A stretch of DNA of 64,000 nt from Collinsella sp. AF23-2 (GCF_003459245.1 NZ_QRVG01000001.1:186001-250000), one strand, 5' to 3'. Positions 36,088 through 44,868 are shown, counted from the stretch's first letter. Made by a program: numbers and translations. Notes: generated from the sequence alone by a model not told the origin.

Positions 36088-36309
36088 TTAGCTCTCTTTG
36101 AATTGAGCAAGCATCTGCCCGAAGAAGCTTAGTTCGGATGGCTCATAAATGAGCGAACCGCCGTCCGCGGTCCTGTAGGCCCCGCAGGGGAGGTAACGCC
36201 CGTCGGGGAGGACGTAAAGGTTTTCTTCCTCCCTCAGTCCCGTTGGGAGTATCGGGGTCTCGTTTTCGTCCATTTGGAACTCATCGATATTCGCGATCTT
36301 CCTATCCAT
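36088..36309 (-). CDS. Hypothetical 73-residue protein
   Basis: A small acidic protein beginning MDRKIANIDEFQMDENE, with a compact beta-rich middle (NLYVLPDGRYLPCGAYRTADGG). It has an excellent AGGAGG site seven bases before the ATG, which is the main reason to believe it. It lies directly downstream of the ADP-ribosylglycohydrolase gene on the same strand (32-base gap), so it may be co-transcribed with it. No family is recognised, and no signal or membrane segment is seen. Confidence 0.6.
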   Translation of the reverse strand: MDRKIANIDEFQMDENETPILPTGLREEENLYVLPDGRYLPCGAYRTADGGSLIYEPSELSFFGQMLAQFKES

Positions 36310-36341
36310 GATGCCTCCTACCTTATTTCTTGAATGGCGCC

Positions 36342-37130
36342 CTAAAACAAGCAGTTCTCAATCAGCTCTTTTCCGCGTAGGGCGTCGACCCACTCCTGCG
36401 GAATTGCATCGATGCCGTAGGCCGTGCCGGCGAGCGCACCTGCGACAGCTGCGGTGGTGTCGGTGTCGTCGCCCAGGTTGACGGCGGCAAGTGCGCACTC
36501 TTCGTAGCTGTTAGTGTTGACGAAGCACCAGGTGGCTGCCTTAAGCGTGTCACGCACGAAGCCGCCGGACCTGATTCCCTGCTCCGGTATGCTTGTCAGC
36601 TGGAGCGCCCACGAGGGAAGTGTGCCATTCAGCACGCCTCTCATCAGCTCGACAAATATAACGCATGCGTCGGTCGACGTTCTGTGGGCGTGCGTAATGG
36701 CGGAGACCTCGCAGATCTCCTCGTCTGTTGCATCGGTGAACGCCAGGGGAGCGATGCGCATGAGCGATCCGTTGCCATTGTCGCGCTCGCCGGAGCCTCC
36801 CTTACCGGAGTGAAGTGCGCGGGCGGTTGTATCACCGTAGTCGAAAACGCCGTCGATCGTATACTTGCCACGGGCAATCCAGCTTACGAACTTGCTGCGC
36901 ATGTCTGCGGTGTCGATATGCCCGAGCTCCCTAATCGAGTCGCAGGCAGCAAGCGTCATGGACGTGTCATCGCTCCAGGTGCCGGCGGGCTGCCCATGCG
37001 CGCCGTAGCCGATCATGTCGGTGCATTCGAACGTGCCGCGAGGCATAAACTCGTAGGGAACGCCCAGCGCGTCGCCGACGGCAAGTCCATAGATGCAGTC
37101 GCGCAATGTTGTTTTCGGTCCGTCTGTCAA
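36342..37130 (-). CDS. ADP-ribosylglycohydrolase family protein (DraG-like)
   Basis: A 262-residue dinuclear-metal hydrolase that removes ADP-ribose from a protein or other target. Family motifs are intact: GLAVGDALGVPYEF, the metal-binding WSDDTSMTL, the GNGSLMRIAPLA loop, and NLGDDTDTTAAVAGALAG, which supplies the second set of metal ligands. The start is a TTG at 37130 with AAGAGGAG seven bases upstream; no better ATG exists. It lies between an orphan 73-residue gene and a YhcG-type nuclease gene, all on the minus strand. No ADP-ribosyltransferase gene is visible here, so the substrate is unknown. Confidence 0.88.
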   Translation of the reverse strand: MTDGPKTTLRDCIYGLAVGDALGVPYEFMPRGTFECTDMIGYGAHGQPAGTWSDDTSMTLAACDSIRELGHIDTADMRSKFVSWIARGKYTIDGVFDYGDTTARALHSGKGGSGERDNGNGSLMRIAPLAFTDATDEEICEVSAITHAHRTSTDACVIFVELMRGVLNGTLPSWALQLTSIPEQGIRSGGFVRDTLKAATWCFVNTNSYEECALAAVNLGDDTDTTAAVAGALAGTAYGIDAIPQEWVDALRGKELIENCLF

Positions 37131-37194
37131 GGAGCGCTCCTCTTATGTCGGGGGATATGAAACACCGTGGGGGGGTATCGGTCGCAACGTGCCG

Positions 37195-38244
37195 CTACCC
37201 TTGCGTTTCGCCATTAGTCGCTTCGTTGATGGCGCGGTACTCGGCACTCAGCTCGCGCGCCAGCTCTTCCTTGCTTGGAAGATACGGCAGGTATTTGGCG
37301 GCAAACACTTGGTCGTTGTATTCGGGCAGCGTGTACTCGACAATCGAATCGCTTTTGTCCGCGCAGAGCACGATGCCTATGGGCGGATTGTCGCCTTCGT
37401 TCATGAGCTCGCGTGTGTAGTAGTTCACATACATTTGCATCTGGCCCAGGTCCTGATGCGTAAGGTCATCGGTCTTAAGGTCGATGAGCACGAAGCAGCG
37501 CATCAGATAGTTGTAAAACACAAGGTCAATATAGAAATGGCGCCCATCAAAGGTGATGCGCTTTTGGCGCGCCTCGAAAGCGAAGCCACGGCCAAGCTCC
37601 AGCAGGAACTTCTGAAGATGCGTTATGAGTGCCTGCTCTAGATCGCTCTCGCGAAACGCAGCATCGTCCGTGAAACCTAAAAACTCCAGTACGTATGGGT
37701 CGCGGATGATATCCTCGGGGCGACGAGCCGGGGCGCTCTTTTGGATTTCCTTGGTGACGGCCTCCTTGTCCTTGCTGGCAAGTAGGCGCTCTCGGAACAT
37801 GGTGTTGATCTGGCGTTCGAGCTGACGCGTGCTCCAGCGAGAATCGGCGCATTCGTTCATGTACCATGTTCGAGTTTCGGGGTCAGGAATACGTATTAAC
37901 CTGCGGTAATGTGTCCAGCTCAATTCGGGACGCAGTGAGTCCCGAATTGGAAATGCAAGATGGAACTGACGCATTTTACGCATCTCTCTTGCTTCAAAAC
38001 CTTTACCAAAAACCTTGGTAAGTCTGATTGCGAGGGCCTTGAGCAGCGCCTCTCCATACTTGGCGCGCTCCTCTCCGCCCTGCTCATCAACAATGCTCTT
38101 GCCGATATCCCAATACGCCTCAACCATCGCAAAGTTAACGGCGGTATAGGCCTTGTCGCGAGCGGCGTTGAGAATCGAGGAAACCTGCTTGTAAAAAACT
38201 TCTGGCACGATTGCCGATTCTCCACGGTTTACCAGTTCGCCCAT
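37195..38244 (-). CDS. YhcG-type PDDEXK nuclease (DUF1016)
   Basis: A 349-residue protein. The N-terminal DUF1016 helical part includes the family block AYWDIGKSIVDEQGGEERAKYG and LSWTHYRRLIRI. The C-terminal PDDEXK-like nuclease includes GFAFEARQKRITFDGRHF, the catalytic Asp in YIDLVFYN and FVLIDLK. Family members occur next to restriction systems and mobile elements and probably cut branched or foreign DNA. The ATG at 38244 is chosen over the adjacent GTG. It is the first gene of a minus-strand group with the ADP-ribosylglycohydrolase. Confidence 0.88.
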   Translation of the reverse strand: MGELVNRGESAIVPEVFYKQVSSILNAARDKAYTAVNFAMVEAYWDIGKSIVDEQGGEERAKYGEALLKALAIRLTKVFGKGFEAREMRKMRQFHLAFPIRDSLRPELSWTHYRRLIRIPDPETRTWYMNECADSRWSTRQLERQINTMFRERLLASKDKEAVTKEIQKSAPARRPEDIIRDPYVLEFLGFTDDAAFRESDLEQALITHLQKFLLELGRGFAFEARQKRITFDGRHFYIDLVFYNYLMRCFVLIDLKTDDLTHQDLGQMQMYVNYYTRELMNEGDNPPIGIVLCADKSDSIVEYTLPEYNDQVFAAKYLPYLPSKEELARELSAEYRAINEATNGETQG

Positions 38245-38412
38245 CACTGTCGCCCCACTTTCCTCTTGTGGAATGCATCTTTATCGCATTTAGTTTAAAG
38301 CCTCGCGCGGACACGAATTGCTGTGCTGTCTGGCACCTTCGCATGGGAGCCTTGCGGTGACTAAAATGTGGCCATAGAGGCAGTTTTAGCGAACCCCGCG
38401 GGAGTGACACGC

Positions 38413-38682
38413 ATGGATAACAACACTTTGCTGTTCCAGGACAAAGGTTCGGGTAGGTTTAAAGACGTTAAGGTCTACCCCAACCGTATTGAGGTGCTCA
38501 AGAAGGGCGCTTTTGGTGGCAAGCACACCGAAATTGTCTATCTTAAGGACATTACGGGCGTCAATAGAATCAAAGGCCGCGATGTTTTTCTGCGTAACAG
38601 GCTGTTGACTGCTTGCGTCTTTAGCCTGAGCAGCCGTGCGAAGGCCCAGGAGTTTGTTAACGCGCTGAACATGGTGATGTAG
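38413..38682 (+). CDS. Small PH-like domain protein
   Basis: An 89-residue protein with a bacterial PH-like pattern: GRFKDVKVYPNRIEVLKKG, then TEIVYLKDITGVNRIKG, and a C-terminal helix (KAQEFVNALNMVM). There is no signal peptide. The ATG at 38413 has GGGAG eight bases upstream; an in-frame start further upstream lacks one. Function unknown. It is convergent with the phospholipase gene and shares its terminator. Confidence 0.65.
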   Translation: MDNNTLLFQDKGSGRFKDVKVYPNRIEVLKKGAFGGKHTEIVYLKDITGVNRIKGRDVFLRNRLLTACVFSLSSRAKAQEFVNALNMVM

Positions 38683-38710
38683 CCTATGGCGACGTTTGGG
38701 CCAAGGTGAA

Positions 38711-38745
38711 AATCGGGGCGCAGAACGGTATTCTGCGCCCCGATT
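38711..38745. terminator. Bidirectional terminator hairpin
   Basis: A perfect 15-bp stem, AATCGGGGCGCAGAA (38711-38725) with its complement at 38731-38745, has a five-base loop. On the minus strand it reads into TTTT and would end the phospholipase gene. Confidence 0.8.
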
Positions 38746-38775
38746 GAGTTGATGCGCCCAAAAAAACTGGCTTGC

Positions 38776-41274
38776 CTATTCGTTAACGTCCTCGGTATTG
38801 TCGCGGTCACTGGCAAGCATTGCCGCGCCGGCGACCGTTGTCGCCACGGCGGCAGCGGCGAGCCCGGCGGCAATGCCGGAGCCGTCGCCCGTGTCGGCGA
38901 GTTTTCCGCCCGAGCTCTTGCCCTGGTCGCTCTTGTTGCCGCCGCCGTTCTTGTCGGTGCCGCCTGCGTTGGAACCCGTGCCGCTGCCGGTGCCGCCTGC
39001 ACTGCTCGAGGCCGCTACGGTAAAGCTTGCTGCTCCATCGCTGGCGAGCGTGTAGTTCTGTGCTGCGTCGCCCAAAAGGCCTTTCGCGCGCACCCAGTAC
39101 GTCCCTGCGGCAAATGTTTCGCCCTCGGCCATTGCCGTGCCCGGAGCGCCGTTCGCGTCGTGCACAAACTCGAGCTGGGCCGTGCAGGCATCGGTTTCGA
39201 GCTTGCCGTCGAGCAGCGCCGTGATCTTGGCGCGCACGTCCTCGCCGGCCTTAAGGCCTTCAAGCCCCTCAAAATGGGGCGTCAGCGCGCGTCGATCGAT
39301 ATCGATGGGCACAGAGCCCTGCAGCCCCGTAACGGTCTCGTTGCCCAGGGCGTCGACATCCACATATTTGATGTCAAACGCATCGCCCGAAGCTGTCGCG
39401 TTGAGCGCTTTGCTGCTGTCGGCAAGGCGGAAATGACCCTCGCCAACGGTCTTGCCATCCTGGAGCGAGGCATCGCTCAGCGAGTCGCCGTACGTCATGC
39501 GCATGCGGGTCGGGAGATAGTACGGGAGATAGTACGAAGCCGTCTGCTTGTGCTCCGTATCGTAATTGCGCTGATAGATGCTCCGGGCCAGCGCCGCATC
39601 AACAAAGTCGGATGCGATGATGCCAATGTGCTTGAGGTAATCTGACTTTGTATCCTCGATGCCGCTGGGATTGATGTACGGGCTCTTGTACAGATGCTCG
39701 TTGACGACTCGCGCCGCGGTAAAAGGATTGCTTCCTTGCTTGTGGTTCGTGCAGCTGGTGTAGTTGATAGACCAGCAGCGCTCCAGGACTTGCTCCTTGG
39801 CCCCGTTATCGTCCTCGACATCTACCTCGTTGCGGGTGAGCTTGGCCGTCTCCTGCAGGGCCATATCGACCCAGCTGATCTTGTCAGTTCCGGTGCATTC
39901 GTAATGGTCCTGGGCATATACCTTGGTGCAATAGGGCTTTTCGTCACTCGTTTTCCCCACGGCTTCAAAGCCCCGCTCGTCTCGAACGAGACACATAGAG
40001 GCGCTGTCGGTGTGCGCTGCGATTTTGTCGTCCCATTCGGTGAGGTCGAGGCCCCACGTGTGGCCGCTTACGCTGCTGCCGGCGAGCGTAAATCGACGCA
40101 GCAAGACGATTTTCCCGCGCACCTCGCCCAGCGTGGGGATGCGGCTCGATGTGTAGAACAGATTGGGGTTCTTGTCCATAACATTGGCAAAAGCCGTCGT
40201 GAGGCTTTCGTCGGTAGCCTCGTCGTTGCCCCGCGACACGAGTATGATGAGCGCTTCTTTCGGGTTTTCGCTCAAAAACGTATTGAAGTACCCGATGACA
40301 TCGGAGAGATGCATAAAGTTCCCGTCTTTTTTGAGCAGGTAGCAATCTCCGTGGTCGATGCCGGGGTTCTCACCCTTTCCGAGTCGAATATCAAAGTAGC
40401 GAACGCCTTCGAGCAACTGCGTGGGGATGTAATCCTGCTGGCACTTTGCAAGCGAGGTTTGGGGCTCGGTGTCGTTGTCGACGCTGCAGCTGCCCGAATC
40501 ATGCGTACCCGGGATGCTCAGCTCGTCGAGGAACTTGTTGTCGTCGACGTATTTCATCCAACATGGCCCATCGACGTAGCTGCTATACGTGGTCCAGTCG
40601 ATGCTGCTAACTGTGGCATTGGTCTTGTCCATGCTGTAGCCGACAAGCTCGAGCTCCCACGGAATGCTCTTACTCTTATGGCAGATCTTATTGTTGTCCT
40701 GGTCTTTGCCGTCCTTTTCTATGGCCAGGTACTTAATGTCTTTTTTCTCGGTTTCTTTCTCGACCGTGCGGTCTCGGATGATATAGGTACCGTTTGATTG
40801 ACGCTTGAACGCAAAAGAGCGACTGGCCTTGCCGTCATGCTCGCCACTCCATACGTGGATGACCTTTCCATCTTTGTCCGAGTCGCCATCGACCGACCAA
40901 ATGCTGTAGCCCGTCTTCTTGTGCTCTTCGAAATTGAGCAGGGTGCGGATGGCATACCAGTTTGTATCGTCATTCTTGGTCGTTACGTTCTCAAGGATGA
41001 GCTTGCTGGACGTGCCGTCATTAAATAGGTGGCAGACGTTGCCGATGACGTTGCCGTCTTCGTTGACGCTCGCGGTGCGAAAATAGCCCGCGGGGCGAAG
41101 GCGAATGACGAACTTGTCGAGGGTGGCCGCCGGTGTGGGTGCGTCTTCTGCAAATGCCGCGCGCAGGGGAATGCCCAGCGCTGCGGTTTCGGGCAGGCTT
41201 GCAAGCGGCGACAACGCCGCAAGTCCTAGGCCCAGCGTAAATGCTCGGCGACTGATGGCGTGGTGTTCGGTCAT
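38776..41274 (-). CDS. Tat-exported, cell-wall-anchored PI-PLC-like phospholipase
   Basis: An 832-residue surface enzyme. A twin-arginine signal (ISRRAFTLGLGLAALS) leads to a cleavage site near AFAED. A beta-trefoil/ricin-like region (about 52-210) is followed by a phosphatidylinositol-specific phospholipase C X-domain with SIPGTHDSG (H258, D259), GVRYFDIRLG (R297) and IDHGD (H308). The two catalytic histidines and the arginine are thus present. The C-terminus has a Gly/Ser linker and a sortase signal: LADTG at residue 792, a hydrophobic helix and a tail with one Arg. The ATG at 41274 has GGAGG upstream. It would hydrolyse inositol phospholipids or GPI-like glycolipids outside the cell; the real substrate is unknown. 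Confidence 0.88.
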   Translation of the reverse strand: MTEHHAISRRAFTLGLGLAALSPLASLPETAALGIPLRAAFAEDAPTPAATLDKFVIRLRPAGYFRTASVNEDGNVIGNVCHLFNDGTSSKLILENVTTKNDDTNWYAIRTLLNFEEHKKTGYSIWSVDGDSDKDGKVIHVWSGEHDGKASRSFAFKRQSNGTYIIRDRTVEKETEKKDIKYLAIEKDGKDQDNNKICHKSKSIPWELELVGYSMDKTNATVSSIDWTTYSSYVDGPCWMKYVDDNKFLDELSIPGTHDSGSCSVDNDTEPQTSLAKCQQDYIPTQLLEGVRYFDIRLGKGENPGIDHGDCYLLKKDGNFMHLSDVIGYFNTFLSENPKEALIILVSRGNDEATDESLTTAFANVMDKNPNLFYTSSRIPTLGEVRGKIVLLRRFTLAGSSVSGHTWGLDLTEWDDKIAAHTDSASMCLVRDERGFEAVGKTSDEKPYCTKVYAQDHYECTGTDKISWVDMALQETAKLTRNEVDVEDDNGAKEQVLERCWSINYTSCTNHKQGSNPFTAARVVNEHLYKSPYINPSGIEDTKSDYLKHIGIIASDFVDAALARSIYQRNYDTEHKQTASYYLPYYLPTRMRMTYGDSLSDASLQDGKTVGEGHFRLADSSKALNATASGDAFDIKYVDVDALGNETVTGLQGSVPIDIDRRALTPHFEGLEGLKAGEDVRAKITALLDGKLETDACTAQLEFVHDANGAPGTAMAEGETFAAGTYWVRAKGLLGDAAQNYTLASDGAASFTVAASSSAGGTGSGTGSNAGGTDKNGGGNKSDQGKSSGGKLADTGDGSGIAAGLAAAAVATTVAGAAMLASDRDNTEDVNE

Positions 41275-41479
41275 AACTCCTCCATTCGCAGGGTGCGGTT
41301 ATGCGCTCGTTTTGGTCACTATACTGCCTAGTTGTTTAAAGGTGTCGGCTTAAATTGTCTGCGCGGCGTTATAAATCGGTGGGCGGACGTGCTGGGGTGC
41401 TTGTTCATGTTGTGCTGCCGCCGGGCTTGGGGGATCTGGGTACCCAGCATCCTTGCGTTCGTCGGCTACCGGCATAAGA

Positions 41480-41508
41480 AAGGGAGGGTCGGTGGCCGGC
41501 CCTCCCTT
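41480..41508 (-). terminator. Terminator of the first lipoprotein gene
   Basis: A 13-bp stem (41480-41492 with 41496-41508, one G-T pair) reads into TTTCTT on the minus strand, 71 bases after the stop at 41579. I see nothing else in the 304-base gap 41275-41578. Confidence 0.65.
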
Positions 41509-41578
41509 GGTACGAAGCGCTGGGTTACTGTCGCTTGCTTGCGCTGCGCTCGTGTTTCCCATTGCGCTCGCCAGTCGC

Positions 41579-42172
41579 TTAGCGCTTGATCTCGATATCG
41601 TCGAGCTTAACATCCATGGCCTCGGTCTTGGCCTTGGCGATATCATCGGCAAACTCCAGAGACTTCATCATGGTCTCGACGGCATCCTTGTGCTCCTCGA
41701 CGTTATCGATGCGCACGTAAACGCTGCCGCCGTCAACGTCGGTAAAGTACTCGGTCGTTACGCCGCCCGAGTGCGTAAAGTAAGCACTGCGCCAGGTCTT
41801 GCCGTTGTATTTAACGGGGTCGCTCTCGGTCCATCCGGAGTTGGCCTTCCACTTTGCCTCGTAGTCGAACAGCTCGTCGGCGTTCTTGTCGGGGTCGAAG
41901 ACGGGAATGAAGCGGTCGCTCGCATGCTCGCTCTCGGTGAACTTAAACTGGGCCCTGTCGGCCGTGTCACCGGCAACGTCGGTGATCTCGACGCCCTCGG
42001 GGACCTCGACCTTAAACCAAATGAAGTCGGTCCTCATATCCACGGCTGGCTTTTCTGCTCCGCCGCCACCGCCACTGCCGGTAGCGCCGCCGCTGCCACC
42101 GCAGCCCACCAGGGCAACCGCGGCAAAGAGACTGATGCAGAGGGTGAGAATCGCTAAGGCCTTCTTTTTCAT
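41579..42172 (-). CDS. Putative lipoprotein, paralogue 1
   Basis: A 197-residue protein. A lipoprotein signal (MKKKALAILTLCISLFAAVALVGC, read in two parts as MKKKALAILTL and lipobox ALVGC) is followed by a Gly/Ser linker. The soluble domain contains TDFIWFKVEVPEGV, PVKYNGKTWRSAYF and a repetitive acidic C-terminus (LDDIEIKR). It is clearly homologous to the gene at 42404-43003, so the pair is a tandem duplication. Both should sit on the outer face of the membrane after lipidation. No family with a known function is recognised. AGGAGGA precedes the ATG. Confidence 0.75.
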   Translation of the reverse strand: MKKKALAILTLCISLFAAVALVGCGGSGGATGSGGGGGAEKPAVDMRTDFIWFKVEVPEGVEITDVAGDTADRAQFKFTESEHASDRFIPVFDPDKNADELFDYEAKWKANSGWTESDPVKYNGKTWRSAYFTHSGGVTTEYFTDVDGGSVYVRIDNVEEHKDAVETMMKSLEFADDIAKAKTEAMDVKLDDIEIKR

Positions 42173-42245
42173 GGTCGTGTCCTCCTCGATCTGTAACCGC
42201 CCATGGATTACCTGCCTTTACTGTACGCGTGGACGGCTCGCTAGG

Positions 42246-42263
42246 GTGGGCCATGTGTCCCAT
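42246..42263. repeat. 18-base palindromic repeat, copy 1
   Basis: GTGGGCCATGTGTCCCAT is identical at 43201-43218. The core TGGGCCA-TG-TGTCCCA is a near-dyad (6 of 7). It lies 74 bases upstream of the first lipoprotein start. Confidence 0.6.
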
Positions 42264-42313
42264 TCTGAGGGCCGGATTTGCGCCGTTAAGTGGCAATATG
42301 CGCGGGCGCAAAA

Positions 42314-42342
42314 GAGGGGAGGGCCGATGTTGTCGGCCCTCC
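42314..42342 (-). terminator. Terminator of the second lipoprotein gene
   Basis: A perfect 12-bp stem, GGGGAGGGCCGA (42314-42325) with TCGGCCCTCCCC (42331-42342), reads into TCTTTTG on the minus strand, 62 bases after the stop at 42404. Confidence 0.8.
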
Positions 42343-42403
42343 CCGGGGTTGGGTGCCCGTTGTTTTAATGGGGCGCGCGTACGTGGGCGTGTGCGGGGTC
42401 CCG

Positions 42404-43003
42404 TTACTTGATCTCGATGCTCGAAATCTCAACTTCGCGTGCCTCGGCAACTGCCTTCGCCATGTCATCGGGGAACTCGATGGAGTTGAGGAGCGTCTCG
42501 GCTTCTTTCTCGTGCTGATCGAAGTTCGCGATGAGAACGCAGACGCTTCCCGGTTCAACGTCGGTAAAGAGATAGGTATGGGTGCCGCGGTTGTCCTCGC
42601 ACGTTCCGGTGAGCCATGTCCTGCCGTTGTACTCGACGGGGTCGCCAACTTTCCACTGGAACATGCTGTTCTTTCGACCCTCATCGGCAAGAGCTTCTTC
42701 TGCCGTCATCTTCTCTTCCCAAACGGGGATAAAGCGGTCGACTGTGGTGTTCTCGTTCTCGGGGAAGGTGAGCTGGACCCTGTCGGCGTTCTTGCCGGCG
42801 GAGTCGCTCACGCCAACGCTCTCGGGCATCTCGACCTTAAACCAGATAAAGTCAGTCTTTTCGGCGACGGGGGCCTTTTCCTTGCCTTCGCTCTTTGAGG
42901 TGCTGCTGCCTCCGCCCGATGCGATCCCGCCGCAGCCCACAAGGGCGAGCGCGGCAAAGAGGGCGATGCAAAGGGAAAGGATCGATAGGGTCTTTTTCTT
43001 CAT
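42404..43003 (-). CDS. Putative lipoprotein, paralogue 2
   Basis: A 199-residue lipoprotein with the signal MKKKTLSILSLCIALF and lipobox ALVGC. It is colinear with the downstream paralogue: EKTDFIWFKVEMPESV, DPVEYNGRTWLTGTC, then a C-terminus ending EISSIEIK. It differs in carrying extra cysteines in the domain (GTCEDN and GSVCVLI). The ATG at 43003 has AAGGAGGA five bases upstream; the frame is open 23 codons further, without a ribosome site. It is upstream of the first paralogue on the same strand, but each has its own terminator and repeat. Confidence 0.75.
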   Translation of the reverse strand: MKKKTLSILSLCIALFAALALVGCGGIASGGGSSTSKSEGKEKAPVAEKTDFIWFKVEMPESVGVSDSAGKNADRVQLTFPENENTTVDRFIPVWEEKMTAEEALADEGRKNSMFQWKVGDPVEYNGRTWLTGTCEDNRGTHTYLFTDVEPGSVCVLIANFDQHEKEAETLLNSIEFPDDMAKAVAEAREVEISSIEIK

Positions 43004-43200
43004 GGTGGCGTCCTCCTTGTCTGTTAGGGGCATCGTGTGCAGCGGTTCGCCAATCGGCGGTTGCGCTTGCACATGATGGCTTTATTTGCTGTGTGGTGAT
43101 TCCTCCGTTCTGTGTCCGGCGCCGTGGCGAGCGTTGCCCCAGCATGGGGCTCCTTATCTATATGTATGCCCCAGTTGCCGCCGTCCGAGAGTCCCGAAAC

Positions 43201-43218
43201 GTGGGCCATGTGTCCCAT
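43201..43218. repeat. 18-base palindromic repeat, copy 2
   Basis: An exact copy of the repeat at 42246-42263, here about 198 bases upstream of the second lipoprotein start and 161 bases before the cyclodeaminase start. The rest of the 375-base gap 43004-43378 shows no gene. Confidence 0.6.
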
Positions 43219-43378
43219 GTTTGCGTCGCTGCCGCCTATCGTGTGTCATAGAAATCCGCGATGGCCAGGTGCGCTGACGCTCATGTGCTTATGGGCTAGA
43301 CTTAGCACCATTACGTGTTCGATGTGGTTGGTTGGCGGTTGCCGCCCGACCGTGTATATGACTTGAAGGTGCGTGCGC

Positions 43379-44011
43379 ATGAGCCAAGAGATGATGGATA
43401 AAACCTGTCGAGAGTTTGCCGAGGCGCTTGCCGCACGCGAGCCGGTGCCCGGCGGCGGCAGTGCGAGCGCCTTTGTGGGCGCGCTGGGCGCCTCGCTTTG
43501 CGGAATGGTCGCTCGTTATGGGGCAACCAATCCCGCGCTTGCGGATCGCGCGGACGATCTGACGCGCGCATTTGCCAAGGCAGACGAGTTGGCGCAGGAA
43601 CTTGTGGGTCTGGTTGCCGAGGATGTTCGTGCATACGGCCAGGTGTCCGCGGCATACGGTATTTCCCGTGATGATCCGGCTCGGCCCGCGGCGATTCAGG
43701 ATGCGTTGCGCGTGGCGGCCATGCCTCCGTATCGGATTATGGATGCCTGCGGACGCGCGCTGGCGCTGCTCGAGGACATGGCCGATAAGGGCTCGCGCCA
43801 GCTGCTGTCCGACGTGGCATGCGGTGCGGTGTTCTGCCGCGCCGCCATGCAGGGCGCGAGCTTGACGCTCTTTGCCAATACCACGTCTATGAAAGACCGG
43901 GCGCGCGCCGAGGAGCTCGAGGCGGCGTGTGATGGGCTGCTGGATACGTGGCTGCCGCGCGCCGATGCGCTGGCGCGCCGTGCCGCCGACGCCGCAAGGA
44001 AGAGGGGATAG
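43379..44011 (+). CDS. fchA: Cyclodeaminase/cyclohydrolase family protein (FchA-like)
   Basis: A 210-residue all-helical enzyme of the formiminotransferase-cyclodeaminase family. The signature REPVPGGGSASAFVGALGASL is at residues 20-40, and AMQGASLTLFANTTSM is near the end. In formate-using anaerobes, FchA converts methenyl-THF and 10-formyl-THF, between Fhs and FolD. The ATG at 43379 is preferred over GTG 43373 because GAAGG lies nine bases upstream. folD starts two bases after its stop, so the two are co-translated. Confidence 0.88.
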   Translation: MSQEMMDKTCREFAEALAAREPVPGGGSASAFVGALGASLCGMVARYGATNPALADRADDLTRAFAKADELAQELVGLVAEDVRAYGQVSAAYGISRDDPARPAAIQDALRVAAMPPYRIMDACGRALALLEDMADKGSRQLLSDVACGAVFCRAAMQGASLTLFANTTSMKDRARAEELEAACDGLLDTWLPRADALARRAADAARKRG

Positions 44012-44013
44012 CC

Positions 44014-44868
44014 ATGGCCGTGCTGCTTAAAGGCGCTCCCGTTGCCCGCGCTTTGACTGAGGATCTCGCTGCTCGCTGCGCGGCTTTGCGCGAGCGCGGC
44101 GTTGTGCCGACGCTTGCTATCGTGCGTGTGGGCGAGCGCGAGGACGACCTGTCTTACGAACGTGGCGCCCTCAAGCGCTGTGAGAAGGTTGGCATCGAGG
44201 CGCGTCGTGTGTTGTTGCCGGCTGATGTTTCGCAGGATGAGTTGCTGGCGGCTATCGAGGGCATCAACGCCGACCCCGCTGTCCACGGCTGCTTGCTGTT
44301 TCGCCCGCTGCCCGCCGGCCTTGACGAGGATGCGGTTGCCGCGGCGCTCGATCCTGCCAAGGACGTTGACTCCATGACGCCGGCGTCGCTGCTTACCACG
44401 CTTTCGGGTCGCGGGGAGGGCTTTGCCCCTTGCACGGCCGAGGCCGTGTTGGCGTTGCTGGACCATTACGGTGTTGAACTGGATGGGGCCAAGGTTGCCG
44501 TCGTCGGTCGGTCGCTGGTGATTGGTCGTCCCGTTGCCGCCATGCTTACGGCTCGCAATGCCACGGTGACAATGTGCCATACGCATACGCGCGACTTGGC
44601 TGCCGAGTGCCGCGCGGCTGATATTGTGGTTGCGGCCGTTGGACGCGCGCGTACGATTGGCGCGGATGCGGTTCGCGAGGGCCAGACGATCATCGATGTT
44701 GGCATTAATTGGGACGAGGCCGCTGGCAAGCTGGTCGGCGATGTCGATTTTGATGCTGTGGAGCCGATCGTTGGCGCAATTACTCCCGTGCCGGGTGGCG
44801 TGGGCGCTGTAACGACGGCGGTTCTCGCCAAACACGTGATTGAAGCGGCGGAGTGCGCATCGAAATAG
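44014..44868 (+). CDS. folD: Methylene-THF dehydrogenase/methenyl-THF cyclohydrolase FolD
   Basis: A 284-residue bifunctional folate enzyme. The catalytic tyrosine and lysine are Y48 and K54 (SYERGALK), the folate-binding Asp is in KDVDSMTP, and the NAD(P)-binding fold has VVGRSLVIGRPVA. The C-terminal TPVPGGVGAVT motif is present. The ATG at 44014 lies two bases after the fchA stop, within GAGGGG spacing. With Fhs (29.4 kb) it interconverts formate-level and methylene-level one-carbon units. Confidence 0.95.
   Translation: MAVLLKGAPVARALTEDLAARCAALRERGVVPTLAIVRVGEREDDLSYERGALKRCEKVGIEARRVLLPADVSQDELLAAIEGINADPAVHGCLLFRPLPAGLDEDAVAAALDPAKDVDSMTPASLLTTLSGRGEGFAPCTAEAVLALLDHYGVELDGAKVAVVGRSLVIGRPVAAMLTARNATVTMCHTHTRDLAAECRAADIVVAAVGRARTIGADAVREGQTIIDVGINWDEAAGKLVGDVDFDAVEPIVGAITPVPGGVGAVTTAVLAKHVIEAAECASK

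Noticed and set aside
35672-36091. A 139-codon plus-strand frame in the SHOCT-orphan gap
   Set aside because: It has no ribosome site and crosses the mirrored elements and the hairpin; the minus-strand 30-codon frame has better signals.
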